Positions 9,001 to 15,698 of a stretch of DNA of 64,000 nucleotides are shown piece after piece (the first letter of the stretch is position 1; every line of letters starts with the position of its first letter). The notes under the pieces are model-generated. The model had not been told where the DNA came from. It saw only the letters and a list, made by a program, of their open reading frames with translations, and did no database searches. The stretch is taken from the NCBI GenBank assembly GCA_019119895.1, contig DWWD01000020.1, positions 90,311 to 154,310 on the forward strand. Reading direction: 5' to 3'. The DNA comes from Candidatus Anaerostipes avistercoris. Its GTDB lineage: Bacteria > Bacillota > Clostridia > Lachnospirales > Lachnospiraceae. The translations under genes were made by a program, and so were the position numbers.

Positions 9001-9567
9001 GTGAAGAATAACAGCATCAAAGAAATGATATGCATTCTTGATCAAAGCGGCTCCATGTATGGAAGGGAAGAGGATACGATCAGAAGTTACAATGATATGC
9101 TGAAAGAACAAAAGCAGCAGGAGGGCGAGGCTTATATTACAACGGCCTTATTCAGCGACCAATGCCATATTCTTTACCGGCATATGCCGATCCGGCAGGC
9201 AGAGGCTTTGACGCAGATGGAGTACCATGCTTATGGCAATACAGCATTATTTGACGCCATAGGAACGGTGTTTGAAGAAGTGGAACCGGAAAAAGATGAG
9301 AAGGTCCTTGTTTTCATTATGACAGACGGTATGGAGAATGCCAGTATACAATATGACCAGAAAAAGGTCCGGCATCTAATACAGGAAAAACAAAGAAAAG
9401 GATGGGAAATTCTGTTTTTTGGAACGGAAATGCGGATTTTGGATCTGGCAGAAGAGACAGGAATTAAAAAAGAACATACCATGTATTATTCGAAAGACTT
9501 TGAGGGGATCCGGACAGGATACGAACTGGCAGGAAACAGATTTTCCGAAATACGAAAAGAAAAATAA
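9001..9567 (+). CDS. von Willebrand factor A domain protein
   Basis: A single vWA domain occupies nearly the whole protein (about 188 residues). The metal-ion-dependent adhesion site is visible: DQSGS (D-x-S-x-S) near residue 15, the conserved Thr in YGNTALFDA, and TDG later. There is no signal peptide, so it is cytosolic. I take GTG 9001 as start because AAAGGAG at 8984-8990 is well spaced from it; the in-frame GTG at 8992 is only one base from that site. Stand-alone vWA proteins of this TerY-like type often occur with Ser/Thr kinases and phosphatases in bacteria. Its closeness to the kinase cluster suggests a shared pathway, though it is on the opposite strand to the two genes in between. 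Confidence 0.8.
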   Translation: MKNNSIKEMICILDQSGSMYGREEDTIRSYNDMLKEQKQQEGEAYITTALFSDQCHILYRHMPIRQAEALTQMEYHAYGNTALFDAIGTVFEEVEPEKDEKVLVFIMTDGMENASIQYDQKKVRHLIQEKQRKGWEILFFGTEMRILDLAEETGIKKEHTMYYSKDFEGIRTGYELAGNRFSEIRKEK

Positions 9568-9653
9568 GCAGGAAAAACAAATTTTCCAAAACAGAATTTA
9601 TACTGAGAATAGAAAGAAAACAACAACGGCACAGGCGAAACACAAAGGAGGAA

Positions 9654-9767
9654 ATGAAGATGAAAAAAAGATTGGGAATGGTTTTCATGGCGTTGGGAAT
9701 GATGGCAGCGATGCTGACCGGCTGTCAGATGGGATCCATTGAAGGAACCTGGACGGCGGAGAATTAA
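9654..9767 (+). pseudogene. Remnant of a small lipoprotein gene
   Basis: AAAGGAGG at 9645-9652 leads into an ATG and a clear lipoprotein signal: Met-Lys-Lys-Arg, a Met/Ala/Gly-rich core and a lipobox LTGC with Cys at residue 24. The frame stops after 37 codons at 9765, right after EGTWTAEN. In the +1 frame the sequence continues GELTLAGTDGASALVFEKE up to a stop at 9818, which reads as the natural continuation. The gene therefore appears frameshifted, and probably shortened internally, unless a 37-residue lipopeptide is the real product. It follows the vWA gene on the same strand. Confidence 0.6.
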
Positions 9768-9850
9768 CACTGGCAGGCACTGATGGGGCAAGCGCTCTGG
9801 TATTCGAAAAAGAATAGGACGGCAGGGGAATTACATATATAATAGAAGAA

Positions 9851-9873
9851 AAGCACTCGCGGGTGCTTTTTTT
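9851..9873 (+). terminator. Rho-independent terminator after the lipoprotein remnant
   Basis: The stem AAGCAC/GTGCTT (9851-9856, 9863-9868) with a six-base loop runs into a T tract. It closes the vWA-lipoprotein unit. The rest of the gap to 10020 is A-rich and holds only the promoter of the next gene. Confidence 0.8.
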
Positions 9874-9946
9874 CGTTGCGCAAAATAATACCGGGTCTAA
9901 AATCAGAAACAATACGAAAAAACTGAAAAGAAATAATAGAAAACAC

Positions 9947-9975
9947 TTGAAAAATAATAAAAAATAATCTATAAT
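9947..9975 (+). promoter_or_regulatory. Sigma-A promoter of glycyl radical enzyme 1
   Basis: TTGAAA at 9947-9952 and a perfect TATAAT at 9970-9975 are separated by 17 bases, in a very A-rich stretch upstream of the AAAGGAG site and ATG 10021. Confidence 0.75.
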
Positions 9976-10020
9976 AATAAAAAACAAGAAAACAGGGGAC
10001 AGCGGAAAGGAGAATGAAGG

Positions 10021-12375
10021 ATGGAAGAACTTTATCAGACAGAACGGGTGACTTACTTAAAAGATAAAATGCTGTCAGAGCCAAGATATGCCTCAATTGA
10101 GCAGGCTCTGATTATTACAGATACATATAAGAAAAATGAAGGACAGCCAAAAATCATACAGAGGGCAAAATCCCTGAAAGCTGCATTGGAGCAGATTGCC
10201 ATCAGCGCGGAACCGGAGGAATTAATCGTAGGAAATCGTACCGCAGGCGTCCGCTATGGCGTTGTCTTTCCAGAAAGCGGAAGCACCTGGGTGGACAAAG
10301 AATTTGAAACCCTGCCGACAAGACCTCAGGACAGATTCAACGTTCACCAGGAAGATATCGACACATTTCGTCAGGTGATCAAACCATACTGGAAAGGAAA
10401 GTCACTGGAGGATATTCTGGTGCAGAGATACGGAAAAAAAATTGATGAAATTGCTAAAGTCGTAAAAATCAATCAGAAAGACCACGCACAGGGACATATC
10501 TGTCCGAATTGTGAAAAATGGCTGGAAACGGGACCGAAAGGACTTCAGGAAGAAGCAGAAGCAAAACTGAAAACATGCAGTGAAGAACATAAAGACTTTT
10601 ATAAAAGTGTCCGGATCGTCATGGAAGGAGCAGAGGATTTTATGATGCGTTATCATGATTTCATGATGAATCTGGCAGAAAAAGAAATGGATGAGGATAA
10701 GAAAAAGGACATTCTCACCGTTGCGGAGAACTGCAGGAACTTAAGCGAACGTCCGCCGAAAACCTTTCATGAAGCGGTGCAGTCCGTCTGGTTTTTATTT
10801 GTGATCCTTCAGATGGAATCCAACGCATCTTCTTTTTCTCCTGGAAGACTGGACCAGCATCTGATTTCTTTCTACACAAAAGACATAGAAGAAGGGAAAC
10901 TGACCAGACAGGATGCTTTGGAAATTATCGAATGTCTCTGGTTGAAATTTAATGAGATCGTATATATGAGGAATTCCCACGGTGCAAAATATTTCGCAGG
11001 ATTCCCGATTGGTTTTAATATTGCGGCAGGAGGACAGGATGAAAACGGAAATGATTATGTGAATGATCTGTCTTTCCTGTTTTTGCAGGCGCAGAAACAT
11101 CTGGGACTTCCGCAGCCCAATCTGTCCGTCAGACTTCATGAAAGAACCGGAGATGCTCTGCTGAAGGAAGCTGTAAGAACCGTTGCGAAAGGAAGCGGAA
11201 TGCCGCAGTTTTTTAATGACAAGGCAGTGATTCCGTCCATGGAAGAGCTGGGAATCGAGGAAAAGGATGCCTTAAATTATGCGATCGTAGGCTGCGTGGA
11301 ACTGACAACCCAGGGAAACAATCTGGGATGGAGTGATTCCGCCATGTTTAATCTTAATAAAGCGCTGGAAGCGGCGCTGACCGGAGGCATCTGTCTTCTG
11401 ACCGGAGAGCGCTTTGCGCCGGATTACGGCAATCTGGAGGACTATGAGACCTTTGAGGATCTGGAAGAAGCGTTCCGCCGTCAGATTGATTATTTTATGG
11501 ATAAGATGATCCTGGCATGTGAAGAAGTAGAAAAAGTACATATTGATCTGCTGCCGTCACCGTTCTTATCTTCTGTGGTCGATAACTGTATGGAAGACGG
11601 CATCGATGTAACGGCAGGCGGAGCAAAATACAATCTGTCTGGTATTCAGATGATTCAGGTAGCGAACCTGGCAGACAGCCTGGCGGCCATCAAGCAGCTG
11701 ATTTTCGATGAGGGCAAAGTGGAAAAAGGTGAGATGCTGGACGCCCTGAAACATGATTTTGAAGGGTATGAGTTCCTGCGCACCATGTGTCTGAACAAAG
11801 TTCCGAAGTATGGAAATGATGTGGACTGGGTGGATGCCATGGGAACCAAATGGGCAGAGTATTTTAAAAATCGTCTCCGTACCTTCACCAATTACCGGGG
11901 AGGCCCGTATCACACCGGCATGTACACGGTATCCGCCCATGTTCCGATGGGCGAAAATGTCGGCGCCACACCGGACGGACGTCATGCGAAAGAACCGCTG
12001 GCAGACGGCGGAATGTCACCGGTTTACGGCAGAGATGTAAAAGGTCCGACCGCGGTATTGAAATCCGTATCCAAGCTGGATAAGAATTTAACGACCAACG
12101 GCGGCCTGTTAAATATGAAATTCCTGCCGGAATTCTTCAAAAACGAAGCGGGAATCGATAAATTTGCCAAATTCCTCCGCAGTTTTGTAGATCTTGAGAT
12201 ACCGCACATTCAGTTTAATGTAGTGCGCAAGGAAGATTTGATCGCAGCGAAAAAGAATCCGGAACAGTACCGCGGCCTTACGGTCCGTGTGGCAGGATAT
12301 ACAGCGTATTTTACGGAGCTGGCAGACGAGCTGCAGAATGAAATCATTGCCCGCACCAGTTATGGAGATATTTAA
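10021..12375 (+). CDS. Glycyl radical enzyme of the GCVE (dehydratase/lyase) type, substrate unknown
   Basis: At 784 residues it has the usual length of the family. A PFL-like barrel carries the active-site motif GCVE with thiyl Cys C425 and base E427. The C-terminal glycyl radical motif is VRVAGYTAYF with G759. The GCVE sequence excludes pyruvate formate-lyase, which has two adjacent cysteines. The residues after it (LTTQGN) differ from the GCVEPQ of choline and glycerol/propanediol lyases and from the GCVETG of 4-hydroxyproline dehydratase as I remember them, so I do not assign a substrate. The activase gene starts at the base after its stop. No microcompartment, transporter or aldehyde dehydrogenase gene lies nearby to hint at the pathway. 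Oxygen-sensitive, cytosolic. Confidence 0.85.
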   Translation: MEELYQTERVTYLKDKMLSEPRYASIEQALIITDTYKKNEGQPKIIQRAKSLKAALEQIAISAEPEELIVGNRTAGVRYGVVFPESGSTWVDKEFETLPTRPQDRFNVHQEDIDTFRQVIKPYWKGKSLEDILVQRYGKKIDEIAKVVKINQKDHAQGHICPNCEKWLETGPKGLQEEAEAKLKTCSEEHKDFYKSVRIVMEGAEDFMMRYHDFMMNLAEKEMDEDKKKDILTVAENCRNLSERPPKTFHEAVQSVWFLFVILQMESNASSFSPGRLDQHLISFYTKDIEEGKLTRQDALEIIECLWLKFNEIVYMRNSHGAKYFAGFPIGFNIAAGGQDENGNDYVNDLSFLFLQAQKHLGLPQPNLSVRLHERTGDALLKEAVRTVAKGSGMPQFFNDKAVIPSMEELGIEEKDALNYAIVGCVELTTQGNNLGWSDSAMFNLNKALEAALTGGICLLTGERFAPDYGNLEDYETFEDLEEAFRRQIDYFMDKMILACEEVEKVHIDLLPSPFLSSVVDNCMEDGIDVTAGGAKYNLSGIQMIQVANLADSLAAIKQLIFDEGKVEKGEMLDALKHDFEGYEFLRTMCLNKVPKYGNDVDWVDAMGTKWAEYFKNRLRTFTNYRGGPYHTGMYTVSAHVPMGENVGATPDGRHAKEPLADGGMSPVYGRDVKGPTAVLKSVSKLDKNLTTNGGLLNMKFLPEFFKNEAGIDKFAKFLRSFVDLEIPHIQFNVVRKEDLIAAKKNPEQYRGLTVRVAGYTAYFTELADELQNEIIARTSYGDI

Positions 12376-13287
12376 ATGAAAGGACAGGTATTTGATATCC
12401 GCAGATTTTCCACTCATGATGGAGACGGCATCCGCACGACCGTATTTTTAAAAGGATGCCCTCTCTCCTGTGTCTGGTGTCAGAATCCAGAAGGAATCTC
12501 TGCGAAAAAGAGACCGCTGTATTTTGAAAACCGGTGCATCCACTGTGGAACCTGCGTGAAGAAAAGCAGAGCAGAGGGCGTAAAAATCGAAAATGGGAAA
12601 ATCCATCTGAATCCCAAAGCGGCAGAAGACTGGGCAGAAATTATAGACTGGTGTCCGGCCGGAGCTATTGAAATGGATTCCAGAGAAATGACGGTTGGGG
12701 AAGTCATGGAAGAAATCCGGAAAGATGAAGTATTTTACCGCCACGGCGGCGGGGTCACCCTTTCCGGCGGAGAGCCGTTGTTCCAGTGGGAATTTGCACT
12801 GGAATTGCTGAAACAGTGCAGGGAAGAAGGAATCCATACGGCAATCGAGACTTCTTTGTATGTCAGACAGGAAATCCTGGAAGCAGTCCTGCCGTATCTG
12901 GACCGCATTTTCGCGGATTTCAAGCTGGAAAATGACGGGCTTCATAAGAAATATACAGGAGTTTCCAATGAAAGAATCCGGAGAAATTTGAAATTCCTGC
13001 TGAAATCAGAGAAAAAAGACGCGGTCATTATCCGGACGCCGATGATTCCGGGAATGACAGCGACAAAAGAAAATATAGAAGCAGTGGGAAGATGGATCAG
13101 CGGGATTTATCCGGAAGTTTCCTATGAAATCTTAAACTATAATCCCCTGGCAGAATCCAAATATCACCTGATCGATCAGGAGTACTGTTTTGAGGATAAC
13201 CCGAAACTGTATACAAAGGAACAAATGGCAGAATTCCGTTCCTGGGCAGAGCAGGGCGGAGTAAAGCATGTAATTATTGAATCATAG
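12376..13287 (+). CDS. Glycyl radical enzyme activating enzyme (radical SAM)
   Basis: A 303-residue radical SAM activase that installs the glycyl radical on the enzyme encoded just upstream, using S-adenosylmethionine. The cluster motif is C28-x3-C32-x2-C35. The insert that normally holds two ferredoxin-type 4Fe-4S clusters is degenerate: it has C-x2-C-x2-C around residues 54-60 but no adjacent CP, and one lone CPAGAI about 35 residues later, so at most one auxiliary cluster can form. VTLSGGEPLFQ and the later IIRTPMIPG strand are typical of the family. The ATG directly follows the TAA of the lyase; there is no gap, so translation is coupled. Confidence 0.88.
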   Translation: MKGQVFDIRRFSTHDGDGIRTTVFLKGCPLSCVWCQNPEGISAKKRPLYFENRCIHCGTCVKKSRAEGVKIENGKIHLNPKAAEDWAEIIDWCPAGAIEMDSREMTVGEVMEEIRKDEVFYRHGGGVTLSGGEPLFQWEFALELLKQCREEGIHTAIETSLYVRQEILEAVLPYLDRIFADFKLENDGLHKKYTGVSNERIRRNLKFLLKSEKKDAVIIRTPMIPGMTATKENIEAVGRWISGIYPEVSYEILNYNPLAESKYHLIDQEYCFEDNPKLYTKEQMAEFRSWAEQGGVKHVIIES

Positions 13288-13291
13288 CTGT

Positions 13292-13335
13292 AAAGAAGGA
13301 AGCGCATGTAGAATGTCATGTACTTCCTTCTTTTA
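13292..13335. terminator. Bidirectional terminator between activase and Nudix genes
   Basis: An imperfect hairpin with arms AAAGAAGGAAG (from 13292) and CTTCCTTCTTT lies between convergent genes. A-rich and T-rich flanks allow termination in both directions. Confidence 0.75.
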
Positions 13336-13350
13336 TAGTATACAGAATTT

Positions 13351-13962
13351 TTAAATATGAAGAAATGCAAAAGGATCTTTTGGATCACTCTGAAGAAAAT
13401 GAAGCAGGAGATAGTAAGCTTTTACTGACAGATTTTCTTCTTTCAGGATTCGTTTTGCCTCTTCACGGCCCACCAGCTGGACAGATAGGTCTTCGTTTGG
13501 TTCCAGATGGTCAAGATTCGGCTTTCCGGAAGCATATCCATATACCGTGCAGTTGGTTTCATCGGTCATTCCGGCGGAAGAGAAATGAGGACGGTGCAGA
13601 TATTCTTCGCAGTCGGTCGGCGTAAAGTCAAGACCGGTTTCTTCCATCATTTCCCGGACAGCAGTTTCTTTTACGGATTCTCCCGGATCGATGAGTCCTG
13701 CCGGAAATTCGTATATGTAATCGTTGAGCGGATAGCGGAACTGGCGGATCATAATGACTTTATCATTGTTCTCACCGAAAAGGCTGTAAATGATAACGCC
13801 GTCAGGAATCGGTTTCTTTGTGGCAGCCATCATGGTATGTTCATTTTTTCGGCTTGCTACGTAATACGGGTGAGTATCGCCAAATTTATTCTCTGCTTCC
13901 AGCTCATACAGATTCAGATATTTCACATGGGTGAGGGGCGTGATTTTATTGATTTTGCTCAT
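13351..13962 (-). CDS. Nudix hydrolase (ADP-ribose pyrophosphatase-like)
   Basis: 203 residues with a complete Nudix box: GESVKETAVREMMEETGL, matching G-x5-E-x7-REUxEExGU, preceded by the EFPAGLIDPGE strand typical of ADP-sugar pyrophosphatases. It would hydrolyse a nucleoside diphosphate linked to another group, most likely ADP-ribose or an ADP-sugar; the exact substrate cannot be read from sequence. AAAGGAGG precedes the ATG. It is divergent from the Rrf2 regulator gene with about 120 bases between. Confidence 0.85.
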   Translation of the reverse strand: MSKINKITPLTHVKYLNLYELEAENKFGDTHPYYVASRKNEHTMMAATKKPIPDGVIIYSLFGENNDKVIMIRQFRYPLNDYIYEFPAGLIDPGESVKETAVREMMEETGLDFTPTDCEEYLHRPHFSSAGMTDETNCTVYGYASGKPNLDHLEPNEDLSVQLVGREEAKRILKEENLSVKAYYLLLHFLQSDPKDPFAFLHI

Positions 13963-14007
13963 AACAGTGTTCCTCCTTTTGCTCTATTGTAAATCATGAG
14001 AAGAAAA

Positions 14008-14036
14008 TTGACAATAGAATCGAAAGCAAGTAGAAT
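14008..14036 (+). promoter_or_regulatory. Promoter of the Rrf2 regulator
   Basis: TTGACA (14008-14013), 17 bases, TAGAAT (14031-14036), about 45 bases ahead of the ATG at 14082. Confidence 0.75.
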
Positions 14037-14081
14037 AAATCATAGTAATTATGTAGTAAAAAGAAAGCATGGAGTGATGGA

Positions 14082-14519
14082 ATGAAAATATCAACAAAAG
14101 GGAGATATGCGGTCCGTCTCATGTATGATCTGGCGGTGCACCATACGGGAGACTGGGTCGCGCTGAAAGATGTGTCCAGGCGTCAGGGAATTTCTGTGAA
14201 ATATCTGGAGCAGATTGTGCGCCAATTAAGCATCTGCGGTTATTTAAAGAGTTTAAGGGGGCCTCACGGAGGATATCAGCTGGCCAGGGATCCGAAGGAC
14301 TATACGGTGTATGAGATTCTTCAGATTACAGAAGGAAGTCTTCAGCCGGTTGCATGTCTGGACGACGAGGTCAATCAGTGCGATCGCTATTATGAGTGTC
14401 CGACCATTGGAATCTGGGAAGGCCTGGGAGAGGTGATCCGGGAGTATTTGAGTCAGATTACACTGGAGCAGATTGTAGAACAGGCGAAAAAGAAAGGTGG
14501 AAATGATTTCGTAATCTAA
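14082..14519 (+). CDS. Rrf2-family transcriptional regulator (CymR/IscR-like)
   Basis: 145 residues with the Rrf2 N-terminal winged helix (MKISTKGRYAVRLMYDLA start) and a recognition helix in ISVKYLEQIVRQL. Three cysteines in the C-terminal part (CLDDEVNQC, then YEC) match the spacing of Fe-S or redox-sensing Rrf2 proteins, so cluster or thiol sensing is possible. It sits directly upstream of cysK on the same strand; the CymR-cysK pairing in Firmicutes suggests control of cysteine synthesis. Whether it is CymR or IscR in function cannot be decided from sequence alone. Confidence 0.85.
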   Translation: MKISTKGRYAVRLMYDLAVHHTGDWVALKDVSRRQGISVKYLEQIVRQLSICGYLKSLRGPHGGYQLARDPKDYTVYEILQITEGSLQPVACLDDEVNQCDRYYECPTIGIWEGLGEVIREYLSQITLEQIVEQAKKKGGNDFVI

Positions 14520-14521
14520 TT

Positions 14522-14541
14522 GCGGAGTTATTTCCGCTTTC
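14522..14541 (+). terminator. Weak terminator after the Rrf2 gene
   Basis: A small hairpin GCGGA/TCCGC with a six-base loop followed by TTT, just after the stop codon. The stem is short, so read-through into cysK is plausible. Confidence 0.4.
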
Positions 14542-14569
14542 GCATAATACGCCGGATGCAGAATCGCTA

Positions 14570-14611
14570 TTGACAAATGCAGAATATGTGATATATTAAT
14601 AACATATTAAT
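14570..14611 (+). promoter_or_regulatory. cysK promoter with ATATTAAT direct repeat
   Basis: TTGACA (14570-14575), 16 bases, TATATT (14592-14597). The octamer ATATTAAT occurs at 14593-14600 and 14604-14611, an 11-base period overlapping the -10 box; it is a candidate operator for the Rrf2 protein encoded upstream. Confidence 0.65.
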
Positions 14612-14646
14612 TTGCTAGGAATTATAGGAAATGAAAGGAGACAACA

Positions 14647-15576
14647 ATGGCTGGAATTTATAAGAATGTAGGAGAATTGATTGGAAAGACTCCTTTGATG
14701 GAAGTTGGAAAGATAGAGAAAAAATATAAGACAGGAGCAAAGATTTTTGCCAAGCTGGAAGGCTTGAATCCGGCAGGCAGCGCAAAGGACCGGATTGCTC
14801 TGCAGATGATTGAAGACGCAGAAGCTGCCGGCAGACTGGGAGAAGGATCTGTGATCATTGAACCGACTTCCGGAAATACGGGAATCGGGCTGGCATCCAT
14901 TGCGGCTTCCAGAGGATATCGAGTAATCCTTACGATGCCTGAGACCATGAGTGTGGAAAGACGCAATCTTTTAAAAGCATATGGAGCGGAAATCGTTCTG
15001 ACAGACGGCGCGAAAGGAATGAACGGCGCCATCGAGAAAGCGGAAGAACTGGCAGAAGAACTGGATCATGCATTTCTAGCGGGACAGTTTGTAAATCCGT
15101 CCAATCCTAAGGTGCACCGGCTGACGACAGGTCCGGAAATCTGGGAAGATATGGAAGGAGATATTGACATTTTCGTAGCCGGCGTCGGAACCGGCGGAAC
15201 CATAACAGGTGTCGGAGAGTATTTAAAATCTAAGAAAGAAGATATAAAAATTGTTGCTGTAGAGCCGGCCACATCTCCGGTTCTCTCAAAAGGAGAAGCC
15301 GGACCGCATAAGATTCAGGGAATCGGAGCCGGATTTGTACCGGATGTCCTTAACACAGAAATTTATGATGAAATTATCCCAGTATCAGATGAAGACGCCT
15401 TTGATCTTGGCAAATCCATGGCGGTGGAAGAAGGTATCCTGGTCGGAATTTCTTCAGGAGCCGCCCTGTGGGCAGCCGTTCAGGTGGCAAAACGCCCGGA
15501 GAATCAGGGAAAAAATATTGTCGCTTTCCTTCCGGACAATGGAGACAGATACTTGTCAACCCCAATGTTTCAATAA
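14647..15576 (+). CDS. cysK: Cysteine synthase A (O-acetylserine sulfhydrylase)
   Basis: Makes L-cysteine from O-acetylserine and sulfide with PLP. 309 residues, normal for CysK. The Schiff-base lysine is K47 in NPAGSAKDR; the substrate loop PTSGNTGIG and the phosphate loop GTGGTITG are present. AAAGGAG precedes the ATG. It has its own promoter and a strong terminator, so it is monocistronic, and probably answers to the Rrf2 regulator next door. Confidence 0.95.
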   Translation: MAGIYKNVGELIGKTPLMEVGKIEKKYKTGAKIFAKLEGLNPAGSAKDRIALQMIEDAEAAGRLGEGSVIIEPTSGNTGIGLASIAASRGYRVILTMPETMSVERRNLLKAYGAEIVLTDGAKGMNGAIEKAEELAEELDHAFLAGQFVNPSNPKVHRLTTGPEIWEDMEGDIDIFVAGVGTGGTITGVGEYLKSKKEDIKIVAVEPATSPVLSKGEAGPHKIQGIGAGFVPDVLNTEIYDEIIPVSDEDAFDLGKSMAVEEGILVGISSGAALWAAVQVAKRPENQGKNIVAFLPDNGDRYLSTPMFQ

Positions 15577-15584
15577 AATAAGCG

Positions 15585-15630
15585 AAAAAATCCCATATGT
15601 ACGGAAAAAAATCCGTGATATGGGATTTTT
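15585..15630 (+). terminator. Terminator after cysK
   Basis: Long arms AAAAATCCCATAT and ATATGGGATTTTT enclose a second small hairpin (ACGGA/TCCGT). The symmetrical A and T tracts could stop transcription in both directions. Confidence 0.85.
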
Positions 15631-15698
15631 GCATGGTAGACTTGTCTGTCCGGTTCTGTTACAATGGAAAACATAACAAATAGAAGGAGATTATTCCG

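Noticed and set aside
9419..9742. 107-codon frame overlapping the vWA gene end
   Set aside because: It overlaps the lipoprotein signal sequence in another frame and has no ribosome site.
10021..12375. Pyruvate formate-lyase assignment for glycyl radical enzyme 1
   Set aside because: The active site is GCVE, not the adjacent Cys-Cys pair of pyruvate formate-lyase.
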